DNA from: Candidatus Nitrotoga arctica
GTDB taxonomy: Bacteria; Pseudomonadota; Gammaproteobacteria; Burkholderiales; Gallionellaceae
Direction of reading: 5' to 3'
NCBI RefSeq assembly: GCF_918378365.1
Contig: NZ_OU912926.1
Coordinates: 3,237,052-3,301,051, forward strand
Length of the DNA stretch: 64,000 nt
Below the pieces are notes generated by a model. That model worked only from the letters and a program-made list of their open reading frames with translations. It had not been told where the DNA came from and made no database searches. How positions within the stretch are numbered: position 1 is the first letter of the stretch; each line of letters starts with the position of its first letter. Shown here piece by piece: positions 40,119-52,987 of this stretch. A program made the position numbers and the translations under genes.

Positions 40119-41003
40119 ATGATATCTTCCCTTGTAGCCTGGTTATTCAATTTGATAGCACGTTTGCCGCTGAGTGCGTTACATCGTCTAGGAGCCGCGC
40201 TGGGCAGATTGACTTATCGTCTGTCCGATAAGTATGCCGAACGGATGCGCGAAAATCTCGGTCATGCATGGAAAGGACGTCCCCAAGCAGATTTTCGCAA
40301 GGTGTTGAACGCCAGCATAGTTGAAACTGGCAAGGGGGCGGCCGAGTTGCTGTGGATTTGGTGCCGACCGCTAGCAGAGGTGACCGCCAGCGTCAAAGCA
40401 TGCTATGGCTGGGAGCATATCGAAGCGGCACGTGCACGTGGCAAGGGGGTAATTTTTTTAACGCCCCACTTGGGATGTTTCGATGTATCAGCCCTATATG
40501 TCGCTGAACACATGCCACTCACCGTACTGTATCGCCCTCCTAAGTTAATTTGGCTAGAGCATGTGATGCGTAGCGGTCGCGAACGAGCCCAATTGCGGCT
40601 AGCGCGTACCGATGTGGGCGGGGTGCGCCAGCTATATAAAGCACTCAAGCGGGCTGAAGCAATAGGGCTTTTGCCCGATCAGGTGCCCGGCAATGGAGAG
40701 GGAGAATGGGCAGATTTCTTTGGGCGACCCGCCTACACCATGACGTTGATTGGGCGCTTGGTGAAATCCAGCGGCGCCTCGGTAGTGATGACATCCGCCG
40801 AACGATTGACGCATGGGTCGGGATATATCCTACGTTTCACGCCACTCGATTTCGTTGTTGATTTACCCATAAGCAGGCAGGTCAATGCGGCACTGGAAGA
40901 GTTGGTGCTCATGAATCCTGCACAATATTTGTGGAGTTATAATCGTTACAAGATTCCAGCAGGCATTAAGCCAGCCATCACGCAAGACGTGAATCCAATA
41001 TGA
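40119..41003 (+). CDS. LpxL/HtrB-like lysophospholipid (lipid A) acyltransferase, first copy
   Basis: 294-residue inner-membrane-associated acyltransferase. An N-terminal hydrophobic helix (about 4-22) is followed by the H-x4-D motif in FLTPHLGCFD and GLLPDQVPGNGEGEWADFFG. It adds a secondary acyl chain to Kdo-lipid A or a related glycolipid. It overlaps the next acyltransferase gene by 4 bp, which favours joint translation. Which acyl position each enzyme serves cannot be told. Confidence 0.9.
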   Translation: MISSLVAWLFNLIARLPLSALHRLGAALGRLTYRLSDKYAERMRENLGHAWKGRPQADFRKVLNASIVETGKGAAELLWIWCRPLAEVTASVKACYGWEHIEAARARGKGVIFLTPHLGCFDVSALYVAEHMPLTVLYRPPKLIWLEHVMRSGRERAQLRLARTDVGGVRQLYKALKRAEAIGLLPDQVPGNGEGEWADFFGRPAYTMTLIGRLVKSSGASVVMTSAERLTHGSGYILRFTPLDFVVDLPISRQVNAALEELVLMNPAQYLWSYNRYKIPAGIKPAITQDVNPI

Positions 41004-41872
41004 TGGTGCGTTTTGGTGTTTTTCTGCTGTGGCTACTGCATTTCCTTCCATACCGACTGCAAGGGTGGATCGGTAATGCCCTGGGAACGCTGCTTTATCT
41101 GTTTACAGCCAGGCGGCGGCGCGTGGCACGTATCAATTTGCGTTTATGTTTCCCCGAATTGAGCGAAGCAGCGAGATCGCGGCTAATACGACAGAATTTT
41201 AACGCCTTCGGTCGCAGCATTGTGGAGCGAGGTATTTTATGGTGGAGCAGCCGCGAGCGCATCCAGAAGTTGATACGGGTTGAAGGAGCGGAGCATTTTC
41301 AAAACGCACTCGGCAATCCACTGATATTGCTTACGGCACATTTTGCCGCTCTGGATGTCGGCGGAGCCTGGATTACCCAGTATACGGATGGGGTTAGTGT
41401 GTACTCCAAACAAAAAAATACTTACATGCAAAACTTGGTGTTGCAGAAACGCGCGCGTTTCGGCAAGCAACTGTTATATGCGCGACAAGCGGGGATGCGC
41501 CCGGTAGTAAAGTCATTACGCGAGTGTCGGCCATTTTATTATTTTACGGATCAAGATTGGACCACCAAGGATGGTGTGTTCGTTCCATTCTTTGGCATAC
41601 CCGCAGCTACGTTGGCGACTCTGCCTCGCCTGATAACAATGACTAACGCAAAAGTGGTACCGTGTATTACACGAGTATTGCCGGATTATCAAGGGTATGA
41701 GGTGCGCTTCTATCCCGCGTGGGAAAACTATCCTACCGATGATTTAATAGCCGATACCCGCCGCATCAACGAATTCATCGAACAGCGAGTGCGGGAAATG
41801 CCGGAACAATATTTCTGGCTGCACAGACGATTTAAAACTCGGCCCGAGGGCGAAGAAAGTTTTTACAAATGA
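41000..41872 (+). CDS. LpxL/HtrB-like lipid A acyltransferase, second copy
   Basis: 290-residue paralogue of the preceding gene with the H-x4-D motif in [10 protein letters not shown] and [21 protein letters not shown]. The C-terminal [17 protein letters not shown] is typical of LpxL. Two tandem secondary acyltransferases suggest a hexa-acylated lipid A. The stop overlaps the ubiD start by 4 bp. Confidence 0.92.
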   Translation: MMVRFGVFLLWLLHFLPYRLQGWIGNALGTLLYLFTARRRRVARINLRLCFPELSEAARSRLIRQNFNAFGRSIVERGILWWSSRERIQKLIRVEGAEHFQNALGNPLILLTAHFAALDVGGAWITQYTDGVSVYSKQKNTYMQNLVLQKRARFGKQLLYARQAGMRPVVKSLRECRPFYYFTDQDWTTKDGVFVPFFGIPAATLATLPRLITMTNAKVVPCITRVLPDYQGYEVRFYPAWENYPTDDLIADTRRINEFIEQRVREMPEQYFWLHRRFKTRPEGEESFYK

Positions 41873-43332
41873 AATATCGTGACCTGCGCGATTTTATCTC
41901 GCAATTAGAAAAACTGGGTGAACTCAAGCACGTGATTACGTCAGTTTCTCCCTATCTGGAGATGACGGAAATCTGCGACCGCGTGTTGCATGCACAAGGT
42001 CCTGCTGTGCTGTTTGATAATCCTGCGGGGCACAACATGCCAGTTCTGGCGAATTTATTTGGCACACCACACCGCGTGGCATTGGGCATGGGTGAGGAAA
42101 GCGTAACGGCATTGCGCGAAGTAGGTAAATTGCTGGCTTACCTGAAAGAACCCGAGCCGCCCAAAGGTTTGAAAGATGCCTGGAACAAGTGGCCGATATT
42201 AAAGCAGGTATTAAATATGACGCCCAAGGTAGTTTCGAGCGCTGCCTGTCAGGAAGTCGTATGGGAAGGCAGCGAAGTAGACCTGAGCAGGCTGCCCATA
42301 CAAACTTGCTGGCCAGGAGATGTAGCACCACTGATTAGCTGGGGGCTGGTGGTTACCCGTGGCCCCAACAAACCGCGCCAGAATCTTGGTATTTACCGCC
42401 AGCAGGTGATCGCGCCCAACAAAGTCATTATGCGCTGGCTGGCGCATCGCGGAGGAGCGCTGGATTTTCAGGAGTGGTGCAAAACGTATCCGGGCCAGCC
42501 GTTTCCCCTGGCAGTGGTGATCGGTGCCGACCCGGCTACCATTTTAGGCGCGGTCACCCCAGTGCCGGACAGCTTGTCTGAATATCAATTTGCCGGCTTA
42601 TTACGGGGATCGAAAACCGAATTGGTTAAATGTATCGGTAACAGTTTACAAGTGCCTGCCAGCGCCGAGATCGTGCTTGAAGGAATAATTCACCCCCATG
42701 ATATCGCGCTGGAAGGCCCGTTTGGTGACCATACTGGTTATTACAATGAGCAGGAAAAATTTCCGGTATTCACCATTGAGCGCATCACCATGCGTCGCAA
42801 TCCCATTTATCACTCCACCTATACCGGCAAACCGCCAGATGAGCCAGCCATTTTGGGCGTGGCATTGAACGAAGTGTTCGTACCACTTCTACAGAAGCAG
42901 TTTCCCGAAATTTCGGATTTTTACCTGCCGCCGGAAGGCTGTTCTTATCGTCTGGCAATTGTATCCATGAAGAAGCAGTATCCGGGACATGCCAAGCGCG
43001 TGATGTTCGGCATCTGGTCCTATCTGCGCCAGTTCATGTATACCAAGTTCATCATCGTGGTGGATGACGACATCGATATCCGTAAATGGCAGGAAGTCAT
43101 CTGGGCGATCACCACACGCGTCGATCCCACACGCGACACACTCCTGGTGGACAATACACCTATTGATTATCTGGACTTCGCCAGCCCGGTATCCGGCCTA
43201 GGCAGCAAGATGGGACTGGATGCGACCAACAAATGGCCGGGTGAAACGCAACGCGAGTGGGGCACGCCCATTGCGATGGACGACGCAACCAAACGCCGTG
43301 TAGATGCAATGTGGGTGGAGCTTGGCTTGTAG
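41869..43332 (+). CDS. ubiD: 4-hydroxy-3-polyprenylbenzoate decarboxylase UbiD
   Basis: 487-residue prenylated-FMN decarboxylase of ubiquinone synthesis, starting [20 protein letters not shown]. Landmarks are [32 protein letters not shown] and [20 protein letters not shown]. It needs the cofactor from UbiX, encoded at 15642 in this window. It is translationally coupled to the acyltransferases. Confidence 0.96.
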   Translation: MKYRDLRDFISQLEKLGELKHVITSVSPYLEMTEICDRVLHAQGPAVLFDNPAGHNMPVLANLFGTPHRVALGMGEESVTALREVGKLLAYLKEPEPPKGLKDAWNKWPILKQVLNMTPKVVSSAACQEVVWEGSEVDLSRLPIQTCWPGDVAPLISWGLVVTRGPNKPRQNLGIYRQQVIAPNKVIMRWLAHRGGALDFQEWCKTYPGQPFPLAVVIGADPATILGAVTPVPDSLSEYQFAGLLRGSKTELVKCIGNSLQVPASAEIVLEGIIHPHDIALEGPFGDHTGYYNEQEKFPVFTIERITMRRNPIYHSTYTGKPPDEPAILGVALNEVFVPLLQKQFPEISDFYLPPEGCSYRLAIVSMKKQYPGHAKRVMFGIWSYLRQFMYTKFIIVVDDDIDIRKWQEVIWAITTRVDPTRDTLLVDNTPIDYLDFASPVSGLGSKMGLDATNKWPGETQREWGTPIAMDDATKRRVDAMWVELGL

Positions 43333-43341
43333 TTGCCCGTA

Positions 43342-44343
43342 TTAATCCATCACCAGCACGACCTTACCGGTGACGCCACCTTGCTCGATGAGGCGGTGTG
43401 CTTGGGCAACATCTTTCAATGGCAACATCCTATTCACCAGCACGCCGAGTTTGCCCGTTTCAATTAGCTGCGCCCCCTGTTCCAGTATTTTGCGCTGACG
43501 AATACGCTCGTCATGCAAATGCATAATTTGCGGGGTGAGCATTAGTTCGTAGCACAACGACAGATTGCGCAGTCGCGCCAGTTGGGTGTCAGCCAGTGAC
43601 AGCGGGGTAGACAGCAAGCTGACCACTTTTCCGCCAATGCGCGCTGCATTCAACGAGCGCAGGAAAACCTCGCCACCTACCGTGTCAAATATCACGTCCA
43701 CGCCCTTATCAGCGGTCCATACAAGTACTTCCCGCACGAAGTCCTGCTCGCGGTAATTAATTATTTTTTCTGCACCGAGACCCTGCACCAGCCCGGCTTT
43801 TTTATCATCGCTTACCGTTACCGCGACATGCGCGCCAAGATGGTGGGCGAGTTGCACGGCAATATGCCCGACACCCCCCGCCGCGGCATGGATGAGGATA
43901 GTTTGTTTGGCTTGCAGATTAACGCGTTCGATCAGTGCTTCCCACACGGTGATCAGTACCAGCGGGAGCGCAGCACTCTCATGCAGGCTGAGGTTGGCTG
44001 GTTTAAAAGCGCAGTAGTCTTCATGCACGTTGGTATATTCGGCATAGCAGCCGGGCTCGTCGCCAATGCCACCGTTGCAGAAGTAGACCGCATCACCGAC
44101 TGTAAAACGTGTCACGGCCGTGCCGATGACATCTACGATACCTGCACCATCACAACCCAGAATCGCGGGAAGTTTGTCGGGGTAATAGGCTGGCTTAGTG
44201 CGCAACTTGGTGTCCAGCGGATTGATGCCCGCGGCGGCCAGCTTGACCCGCACATAGTGTTCTGAGGGTAGTTCGGGTAGGGGGATTTCACGCGGTTGCA
44301 ACACATCGGGGCTGCCCGCTGCGGTCATTAAAATTGCTTTCAT
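43342..44343 (-). CDS. Zinc-independent quinone oxidoreductase-like medium-chain dehydrogenase
   Basis: 333-residue MDR protein with a GroES-like N-terminal domain (LAAAGINPLDTKLRT, LGCDGAGIV) and a Rossmann domain with ILIHAAAGGVGHIAVQLAHH. The zinc ligands of true alcohol dehydrogenases are absent. It probably reduces quinones or enones with NADPH; the natural substrate is unknown. Convergent with ubiD across 9 bp. Confidence 0.88.
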   Translation of the reverse strand: MKAILMTAAGSPDVLQPREIPLPELPSEHYVRVKLAAAGINPLDTKLRTKPAYYPDKLPAILGCDGAGIVDVIGTAVTRFTVGDAVYFCNGGIGDEPGCYAEYTNVHEDYCAFKPANLSLHESAALPLVLITVWEALIERVNLQAKQTILIHAAAGGVGHIAVQLAHHLGAHVAVTVSDDKKAGLVQGLGAEKIINYREQDFVREVLVWTADKGVDVIFDTVGGEVFLRSLNAARIGGKVVSLLSTPLSLADTQLARLRNLSLCYELMLTPQIMHLHDERIRQRKILEQGAQLIETGKLGVLVNRMLPLKDVAQAHRLIEQGGVTGKVVLVMD

Positions 44344-44505
44344 TTACATAGCCAAGAATGGATGGTTAGCGGGGTAATCGGGCCAAAGGCGCAAATCACC
44401 CGAAAATCTCTCAGATAATATCATTGCACACCAACCGCATAGTTGGAGCGACTTGAGAGAGATGTGATATGTTAAACTTGCTTCATAAATTTAGCGAGTT
44501 TAACC

Positions 44506-45606
44506 ATGTCGGGAAATACATTTGGTACTTTATTCTGCGTGACATCTTTCGGCGAATCGCATGGAGCTGCGATCGGTTGCGTGGTAGATGGTTGTCCGCC
44601 TGGGATGGCATTAAGCACAGCAGACATTCAACGCGAACTGGATCGACGTAAGCCTGGCACTTCGCGCCACGTCACCCAAAGGCGCGAGACAGACACGGTA
44701 GAAATTTTATCCGGCATATTTGAAGGCAAGACCACTGGCACACCGATTGCATTGTTGATCCGCAACGAAGACCAACGTAGCAAAGACTACGGTAACATCG
44801 CCGAAAGCTTTCGTCCCGGCCATGCCGATTATACGTATTGGCAGAAATACGGCATCCGCGACCATCGCGGTGGCGGGCGGGCGTCTGCGCGCGAGACCGC
44901 CGTGCGCGTAGCGGCTGGGGCGATTGCGAAAAAGTGGCTGAATGAGCGTTATGGTGTTGTGATACGTGGCTATCTATCGCAATTGGGTGAAATAGTGGTG
45001 CCATTCAAGAATTGGGATGCCGTCACCAGCAATCCCTTCTTTGTCGCCGATGACAGTTATGTTGAGCAACTGGAAGCGTACATGGATGCGCTGCGTAAAT
45101 CCGGCGATTCCATCGGTGCAAAGCTCACGGTCGTGGCTGAACATATGCCTGTGGGCTGGGGCGAGCCGGTATATGATCGTCTCGATGCCGACATTGGCTA
45201 CGCCATGATGAGCATTAATGCTGTAAAAGGAGTAGAGATTGGCGCCGGCTTCGCTTCAGTAACACAGAGAGGTAGTGAGCATGGTGACGAAATCACTCCG
45301 CAAGGTTTTTTATCCAACCACGCTGGCGGCATACTGGGCGGCATTTCCACTGGACAGGATATTGTGGCGCATGTCGCCATAAAACCCACTTCCAGCATCC
45401 GCCTGCCGCGCCGCTCCATCAATAAAGCGGGTGAACCAACGCTCGTAGAAACCCATGGTCGTCACGACCCGTGCGTAGGTATTCGCGCTACGCCTATCGC
45501 CGAAGCCATGCTGGCCTTGGTACTGATCGACCATGCTCTGCGCCACCGAGCTCAGAACGCAGACGTGGTATGCACCACACCGAAAGTTCCGGGCAAGATC
45601 GACTAG
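44506..45606 (+). CDS. aroC: Chorismate synthase
   Basis: 366-residue flavin-dependent enzyme for the last step of the shikimate pathway. [19 protein letters not shown], the GRASARETA loop, [16 protein letters not shown] and [16 protein letters not shown] are present. It is monocistronic here, between a quinone-reductase-like gene and a cyclase gene. The start has GTTTAACC upstream but only a weak ribosome-binding site. Confidence 0.97.
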   Translation: MSGNTFGTLFCVTSFGESHGAAIGCVVDGCPPGMALSTADIQRELDRRKPGTSRHVTQRRETDTVEILSGIFEGKTTGTPIALLIRNEDQRSKDYGNIAESFRPGHADYTYWQKYGIRDHRGGGRASARETAVRVAAGAIAKKWLNERYGVVIRGYLSQLGEIVVPFKNWDAVTSNPFFVADDSYVEQLEAYMDALRKSGDSIGAKLTVVAEHMPVGWGEPVYDRLDADIGYAMMSINAVKGVEIGAGFASVTQRGSEHGDEITPQGFLSNHAGGILGGISTGQDIVAHVAIKPTSSIRLPRRSINKAGEPTLVETHGRHDPCVGIRATPIAEAMLALVLIDHALRHRAQNADVVCTTPKVPGKID

Positions 45607-45630
45607 CATTCGAAATCCCATGTCATACAA

Positions 45631-46911
45631 CTACTTTGCCATTTGCCTGGCCGCGTTGTTGCTGACTTGATACGCTGCATAGCGCGGTAACGCAAAGCGT
45701 TCCAAATACCAACCGGATGGCATGGCGTGACGTAATTTTTGTTCTGTATCTTCACTGATCAGGATGCGCGCACTTGCAGTACGCGCTTGGTCACACAGAT
45801 GCGCGGCCAAATTGACGGGGGCACCCATGATCGTAAAGATACTGGCACCACTGTAACCCATGCGGCGTCCGTAAACCGGCCCGCTCGCAATGCCTATCCG
45901 GTGATCCAGCAAATCTAGCGCGTAATTCAAACGTTGCCATTCCTGTTTGATCTCAGAAAACTCACGTTGCATTTCGAGCGCCGCTCGCAGCGCTTTCGGT
46001 GCATTTTCAGCACCTGCTGTTTCAAAGCTCAGCATCATGCCATCTCCCAGATATTTATCGATGCGTGCGCCGTGCTGTATACCAATTGCACCCAAACGCT
46101 CCAGATACTCATCCACCAACGCGGTCGCATCGGCCACCGCCAGTTGTTGAAACAGCAAGTCGGAATTGGTGATATCGGTAAACAGAATCGTGGCTTGATT
46201 GATGTGCGGATCAAGCACGACACCCAAATGCACCAGGTTGACCGGATCAGCAATGATGTTTGAAACCGCCAACGCCAACTTGACGCAGATCGGTTCGATT
46301 TTTTTCTCATCCTCAACCGTAAATGGCGTAGTGCAATCCTCATTGAGAAACTGCACCACACCAACCAACTCACTGCCAAATTTCAACAAAGGCTTGGTAA
46401 GAATATTATTCGATTGAAAACCGGATTTGGTATCCAGCCGTTTTTCATGCGCTTTATTCACCATCGAAGGCAAGTAAATTGAAGTCTTGCGTGACAGGTA
46501 TACTTCTCCGGCTTGACTACCATGCAAATCAATTTGCATTTTGACCACGCTCTGTGCAGCCGGGCCATGCGCAATCAGAAACACCAAGGCTTGATCAGAA
46601 TAAGGATTGCGAATAATAATGGAGTCGGCCACTGCGCGAATTTGGCTGCGCGCATCAGCCAACAATGTGTCGAGCTGTTCCTTGTGCTGCTGCATTTCCA
46701 GCAAACCTTGATGCAATAACTCGTTAGAGCGTTTTTGCTGTTCCAGCGCCGCCTCCAGCTTGATCACTTTTGTTTTTTCGACTTCCACGGTTTCTTCCAA
46801 CCGCTTTTGCTCCCGAAAAAATTTCCAGCACGCCAAGGCAATCGCAAATACCGGCGCCAGCCAAGCCGTCGAAATTTGTGTCGGAATCAGTTTTAGAAAG
46901 TTATCAAACAT
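45631..46911 (-). CDS. Class III adenylate/guanylate cyclase with GAF-like domain
   Basis: 426 residues. One N-terminal membrane helix (about 15-30) leads into a coiled coil (about 33-95), then a GAF-like sensor domain to about residue 215, and a C-terminal class III cyclase domain. The latter shows ATILFTDITNSDLL (metal Asp), KYLGDGMMLSFET (second metal site) and HRIGIASGPVYGRRMGYSG. It likely makes cAMP in response to a signal read by the GAF domain. Base preference (ATP or GTP) cannot be fixed by eye. Confidence 0.9.
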   Translation of the reverse strand: MFDNFLKLIPTQISTAWLAPVFAIALACWKFFREQKRLEETVEVEKTKVIKLEAALEQQKRSNELLHQGLLEMQQHKEQLDTLLADARSQIRAVADSIIIRNPYSDQALVFLIAHGPAAQSVVKMQIDLHGSQAGEVYLSRKTSIYLPSMVNKAHEKRLDTKSGFQSNNILTKPLLKFGSELVGVVQFLNEDCTTPFTVEDEKKIEPICVKLALAVSNIIADPVNLVHLGVVLDPHINQATILFTDITNSDLLFQQLAVADATALVDEYLERLGAIGIQHGARIDKYLGDGMMLSFETAGAENAPKALRAALEMQREFSEIKQEWQRLNYALDLLDHRIGIASGPVYGRRMGYSGASIFTIMGAPVNLAAHLCDQARTASARILISEDTEQKLRHAMPSGWYLERFALPRYAAYQVSNNAARQMAK

Positions 46912-47041
46912 CGCTTACCCCCCGATCATGATGCTTAGCGGATTATGCGCCGTGACGTTCAAGATTTCCATGCCCTGCAATCCTGCGACCTTCGCTACAT
47001 ATTGCTTGGCCGCCTAAACCGCTTAAAAATTAAGTAATAAT

Positions 47042-47057
47042 TGTTTCACGTGAAACA
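47042..47057. promoter_or_regulatory. parS: parS centromere site
   Basis: TGTTTCACGTGAAACA, a perfect 16-bp palindrome identical to the ParB-binding parS consensus. It lies 107 bp upstream of mnmG and about 3.5 kb from parB, as expected for an origin-proximal partition site. Single-strand orientation is not meaningful. Confidence 0.95.
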
Positions 47058-47163
47058 ACTAGTGGGAGGGTTTTCTGCCTTCGTAACATTTTGATGTATG
47101 ATGCGCCCCTCCGTTTCATCAAGCAAATTACCGTTCCTGTAACCAACCGATCAAGAACACAAG

Positions 47164-49101
47164 ATGGATTTCCCGAAAAAATTCGATGTAATTGTTGTGG
47201 GTGGCGGTCACGCCGGGACAGAGGCTGCGCTTGCTAGCGCACGCATGGGTTGCACCACTTTATTACTCACGCATAACATAGAAACACTCGGAATAATGTC
47301 GTGCAACCCATCCATTGGCGGCATAGGCAAGGGGCATTTAGTCAAGGAAATAGATGCCTTGGGTGGTGTTATGGCGGCGGCCGCTGATGAGTCGGGCATC
47401 CAATTTCGCATCCTCAACTCTTCTAAAGGCCCAGCAGTACGCGCCACGCGCGCTCAGGCAGATCGAATACTATACAAGCAGGCCATTCGCAAGCGCTTAG
47501 AAAACACCTCTAACCTTTGGTTATTTCAGCAGGCGGTGGATGATTTACTGGTAGAAAATGGTAAGGTATGTGGGGTTTCTACCCAGCTGGGCTTACGTTT
47601 TGCTGCAAAAACCGTTGTACTGACAACCGGGACTTTCCTTTCTGGCCTGATTCACATTGGACAAACCAACTACCAGGCAGGGCGGGCGGGCGATCCGCCC
47701 TCTTTTAGCTTAGCGCAATGTTTGCGCGAACTTAAGTTACCGATGGGCCGATTGAAGACTGGCACACCGCCGCGCCTTGATGGGCGCAGCATTGATTATT
47801 CCGTGATGAACGAGCAACCTGGTGATATGCCGGTGCCGGTGTTCTCATTCATGGGACGAGTGCAGCAGCATCCGCAACAATTATCTTGCTGGATTACCCA
47901 TACCAATCAACGCACGCACGATATTATTCGCGGTGGGTTAGATCGTTCTCCCATGTTCACCGGGGTAATCGAGGGTGTGGGGCCACGCTATTGCCCGTCT
48001 ATCGAGGACAAAATCACGCGCTTTGCCGACAAAGAATCACACCAGATTTTTTTGGAACCGGAAGGGTTGACTACTCACGAAATCTATCCAAACGGAATTT
48101 CCACCAGCTTGCCTTTCGATGTACAGCTGGCACTAGTGCGTTCTATAAAAGGCTTGGAGAATGCGCATATCACACGCCCTGGCTATGCAATTGAATATGA
48201 TTATTTTGATCCGCGCGGTTTAAAACATTCATTGGAAACCAAGGCTATAACTGACCTATTCTTTGCCGGGCAAATTAATGGCACCACAGGATACGAGGAA
48301 GCGGCCGCCCAAGGTTTACTGGCAGGCATTAATGCCGCATTGCGTGCGCTTGGCAAAGAAAGTTGGTGCCCGCGTCGCGATGAGGCCTATCTGGGCGTGC
48401 TGGTCGATGACTTGATTACGCGTGGCGTGTCTGAGCCATATCGTATGTTTACCAGTCGGGCCGAATATCGCCTGCAACTGCGTGAAGATAACGCAGACCT
48501 GCGTTTAACAGAAATCGGGTGGCGCCTGGGTGTGGTAGATGATGCCCGTTGGCAAGCATTTGAGTTGAAGCGCGCTGCAATTGCACTTGAACAAGAACGA
48601 CTGAAATCCACTTGGGTTAACCCCAAGTTGTTACCACAGGAAGATGCGGAGCGTGTGCTGGGCAAAGGGATAGAGCGCGAATATGCGCTACATGAACTTT
48701 TGCGCCGTCCCGATGTGACCTATGCCAGCCTAATGACTTTGCCTGGGGCAGGTGAGCCGGTGGTCAATGAAAAAGTGGCAGAGCAGGTGGAAATTCAAGC
48801 CAAGTATCACGGCTACATCGAGCGACAGCGCGATGAGATAGCACGCAACGAGAATAATGAAAACATGCGATTGCCTGAAGTAATGGATTATCGTACGGTG
48901 CTTGGCCTATCAATTGAGGTGCAGCAAAAACTCAATCAACACATGCCAGAGACAGTAGGAGAAGCAGCCCGTATTTCCGGGATAACGCCGGCGGCGGTTT
49001 CCCTGTTATTGGTTCATCTGAAACGCGGTTTTCGGAGTGTTGTAATGACAACAGATGTTAAAGAACCACCAGAAGGCGAGAAAGTGCAGAAAAGCGCGTG
49101 A
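47164..49101 (+). CDS. mnmG: tRNA uridine-5-carboxymethylaminomethyl modification enzyme MnmG
   Basis: 645-residue FAD protein (GidA) that, with MnmE, modifies U34 of several tRNAs. The dinucleotide-binding motif is [14 protein letters not shown] near residue 10; [20 protein letters not shown] and [12 protein letters not shown] follow. The partner mnmE lies at 60052. The stop overlaps the rsmG start by 4 bp. Confidence 0.97.
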   Translation: MDFPKKFDVIVVGGGHAGTEAALASARMGCTTLLLTHNIETLGIMSCNPSIGGIGKGHLVKEIDALGGVMAAAADESGIQFRILNSSKGPAVRATRAQADRILYKQAIRKRLENTSNLWLFQQAVDDLLVENGKVCGVSTQLGLRFAAKTVVLTTGTFLSGLIHIGQTNYQAGRAGDPPSFSLAQCLRELKLPMGRLKTGTPPRLDGRSIDYSVMNEQPGDMPVPVFSFMGRVQQHPQQLSCWITHTNQRTHDIIRGGLDRSPMFTGVIEGVGPRYCPSIEDKITRFADKESHQIFLEPEGLTTHEIYPNGISTSLPFDVQLALVRSIKGLENAHITRPGYAIEYDYFDPRGLKHSLETKAITDLFFAGQINGTTGYEEAAAQGLLAGINAALRALGKESWCPRRDEAYLGVLVDDLITRGVSEPYRMFTSRAEYRLQLREDNADLRLTEIGWRLGVVDDARWQAFELKRAAIALEQERLKSTWVNPKLLPQEDAERVLGKGIEREYALHELLRRPDVTYASLMTLPGAGEPVVNEKVAEQVEIQAKYHGYIERQRDEIARNENNENMRLPEVMDYRTVLGLSIEVQQKLNQHMPETVGEAARISGITPAAVSLLLVHLKRGFRSVVMTTDVKEPPEGEKVQKSA

Positions 49102-49718
49102 ATCAGGCCAAGGAGCTGGCACTGGGTATCACGCAACTGGGGCTGGATGTCGCACCAGAAGTACAGCGTAAGTTGTTAAGTTATCTCGAGTTGTTGCAAA
49201 AATGGAATCGGGTTTATAACCTGACGGCAATTCGTCAGCCGGCGCAGATGATAAGCGGTCATTTACTTGACAGCCTTGCCGTGTTGCCACATTTATGGCC
49301 TGGTCGTTGGCTAGACGTTGGTTGCGGTGCAGGTCTGCCCGGTTTGATATTGGCACTATTGCGCCCGGAATGGACCTTCGTCCTTCTGGATAGTAATAGC
49401 AAAAAAACAAGTTTTGTGCAGCAAGTGAAAATCGAACTGGAATTACGCAATATAAGCATTTACTGCGCACGCGTGGAAACCTGGCAAGCGGAGGAGAAAT
49501 TTGATGGCATCATTTCCCGAGCTTTCGCAGAGACTGCAAAATTTGTTGCGCTAACGCGTCATTTGCTGGCTCAAGAAGGGCGTTGGGTCGCCATGAAGGG
49601 AGATTCGCAACAAGAACTGGGACGGTTGCCAAACAATGTCAGCGTGGAAAAAATTATTCCGTTGCAAGTGCCGGAGTTAGCCGCCGCGCGCTGTCTGATT
49701 ATGTTGAAATTCACTTGA
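49098..49718 (+). CDS. rsmG: 16S rRNA (guanine527-N7)-methyltransferase RsmG
   Basis: 206-residue SAM methyltransferase (GidB). Motifs are [17 protein letters not shown], then [32 protein letters not shown] and [10 protein letters not shown]. It methylates G527 of 16S rRNA; loss gives low-level streptomycin resistance in other species. It starts with GTG and is coupled to mnmG, with parA 3 bp downstream. Confidence 0.95.
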   Translation: MNQAKELALGITQLGLDVAPEVQRKLLSYLELLQKWNRVYNLTAIRQPAQMISGHLLDSLAVLPHLWPGRWLDVGCGAGLPGLILALLRPEWTFVLLDSNSKKTSFVQQVKIELELRNISIYCARVETWQAEEKFDGIISRAFAETAKFVALTRHLLAQEGRWVAMKGDSQQELGRLPNNVSVEKIIPLQVPELAAARCLIMLKFT

Positions 49719-49721
49719 ATT

Positions 49722-50501
49722 ATGGCCAAGATACTAGCGATTACCAATCAAAAGGGAGGGGTGGGTAAAACTACCACATCAATTAATCTAGCTGCGAGTC
49801 TGGCGGCCGTTAAGCAGCGTGTATTGTTGATTGATCTTGATCCCCAAGGTAATGCCACGATGGGCAGCGGTATTAACAAACGTGATTTGTCGGCAACCAT
49901 TTACCACGTGTTGCTGGGAAGTAAAACCCTGCATGAAGTTCGTCTTCATTCGGAAGCCGGAAATTATGACGTGCTGCCGGCGAACCGTGATCTGGCTGGT
50001 GCCGAAATTGAACTGGTTGATTTGCCACAGCGTGAAACCCGGCTTAAGGAAGCTCTACAAGCCGTGACGACTGAATATGATTATGTATTGATTGACTGTC
50101 CTCCCGCTTTAAATCTGCTTACCCTCAACGGGCTGTGTGCGGCAAGGTCAGTCATGATTCCGGTGCAATGCGAATATTATGCCCTGGAAGGGCTTAGCGA
50201 CTTGGTCAATACCATCCGAAAGGTGCGGGCAAACCTTAATCCGGATCTTGAAATTGAGGGTTTGCTGCGCACCATGTTCGATCCACGTAATACATTGGCT
50301 TTGCAGGTATCCGAACAATTGCAGCAACACTTTGGCGAGAAAGTTTACCGTACTATTATCCCGCGTAATGTGCGGTTGGCAGAAGCACCCAGCTACGGTG
50401 TGCCGGTACTTCACCATGACAAACCTTCCAAAGGTGCGCAGGCTTATCTAGCTCTTGCAGGCGAATTGCTCAATAAGGCGGCGCAATCAGTACCAGCCTA
50501 A
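49722..50501 (+). CDS. parA: Chromosome partitioning ATPase ParA (Soj)
   Basis: 259-residue Walker ATPase. The deviant Walker A is NQKGGVGKTTTSINLAASLA, with LLIDLDPQGNATMGSG and DYVLIDCPPALNLLTLNGL. It drives segregation of the ParB-parS complex near the origin. The parB gene and a perfect parS lie close by. Confidence 0.96.
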   Translation: MAKILAITNQKGGVGKTTTSINLAASLAAVKQRVLLIDLDPQGNATMGSGINKRDLSATIYHVLLGSKTLHEVRLHSEAGNYDVLPANRDLAGAEIELVDLPQRETRLKEALQAVTTEYDYVLIDCPPALNLLTLNGLCAARSVMIPVQCEYYALEGLSDLVNTIRKVRANLNPDLEIEGLLRTMFDPRNTLALQVSEQLQQHFGEKVYRTIIPRNVRLAEAPSYGVPVLHHDKPSKGAQAYLALAGELLNKAAQSVPA

Positions 50502-50517
50502 TCTAGAAGGAAATGAC

Positions 50518-51360
50518 TTGGCAAAACCAAACAAAGGATTAGGACGCGGCTTGGATGTTCTGCTGTCCGGTAGTGACAAAGAACAGGGCGACGTATTGAG
50601 TGAGATGAAGGTTGATGAACTCAAACCTGGCAAGTATCAGCCGCGCAGTCGTATGGATGAAGCCTCACTCAATGAACTGGCCGCTTCGATCAAAGTACAG
50701 GGCGTTATGCAGCCGATCCTGGCGCGTTTGTTACCAAATGGTAGTCACGAGATTATTGCTGGAGAACGCCGCTGGCGTGCCGCCCAGCTGGCTGGTCTGG
50801 TCCAAGTGCCGGTATTGGTGCGCAAGGTGGCGGACAACGCCGCACTGGCCATGGCGTTGATCGAAAACATCCAACGTGAAGATCTCAATCCACTAGAAGA
50901 GGCTGTCGGTATTCAGCGCCTGATAGACGAATTCAAGATGACACACATGGCGGCCGCCGATGCGGTAGGGCGTTCGCGCAGTGCGACCAGCAACCTGTTG
51001 CGCCTGCTCAAGCTGCCGCAGTCGGTGCAGGGCATGTTGATGGGGGGTGACCTCGATATGGGCCACGCCCGAGCGCTACTAGGACTCGATGGCGCGCAGC
51101 AGATCACTGCCGCCACCAAAATCATAACGGACGGGCTGTCGGTGCGCGAGGCAGAAAAGCTGGTGCACAATTTGCTGAGTCCCGTACCGCAACACAAAAA
51201 GGTCAAACCCAGTCGAGATACCCTGCAATTGCAGGAAGATATTGCCCAGCATCTCGGCACCAATGTGCAAATCAAGGCAGGTAAAAAGGGCGCAGGCAAG
51301 CTGGTTATCAACTACACCAGCCATGATCATTTGGCCGAGCTAATCGCACGTTGGAAATAA
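50518..51360 (+). CDS. parB: Chromosome partitioning protein ParB (Spo0J)
   Basis: 280-residue CTP-dependent clamp that loads at parS. The N-terminal KGLGRGLDVLLSG, the box containing GERRWRAAQLAG, and LIENIQREDLNPLEEA are present, followed by the helix-turn-helix (VGRSRSATSNLLRLLKLP). The start is a TTG at 50518 with AGAAGGA upstream; the frame is open back into parA but the family begins here. Confidence 0.94.
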   Translation: MAKPNKGLGRGLDVLLSGSDKEQGDVLSEMKVDELKPGKYQPRSRMDEASLNELAASIKVQGVMQPILARLLPNGSHEIIAGERRWRAAQLAGLVQVPVLVRKVADNAALAMALIENIQREDLNPLEEAVGIQRLIDEFKMTHMAAADAVGRSRSATSNLLRLLKLPQSVQGMLMGGDLDMGHARALLGLDGAQQITAATKIITDGLSVREAEKLVHNLLSPVPQHKKVKPSRDTLQLQEDIAQHLGTNVQIKAGKKGAGKLVINYTSHDHLAELIARWK

Positions 51361-51406
51361 GCCCCAGAAAATAAATCGTTGACGCCAGCAAGCGAGATTG
51401 AGTAGA

Positions 51407-52653
<1,247 letters not shown>

Positions 52654-52698
52654 AAAATGATAAATTTATTTTCTTAAACACTTAACTTTTACTGATAG

Positions 52699-52953
<255 letters not shown>

Positions 52954-52987
52954 GCCTGCGTGCGTTTAATCAAGGAAAGGTTTTTGC

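Noticed and set aside
44406..44463. Inverted repeat ATCTCTCA ... TGAGAGA upstream of aroC
   Set aside because: Short arms with a 40-base loop and no matching known operator; likely chance.
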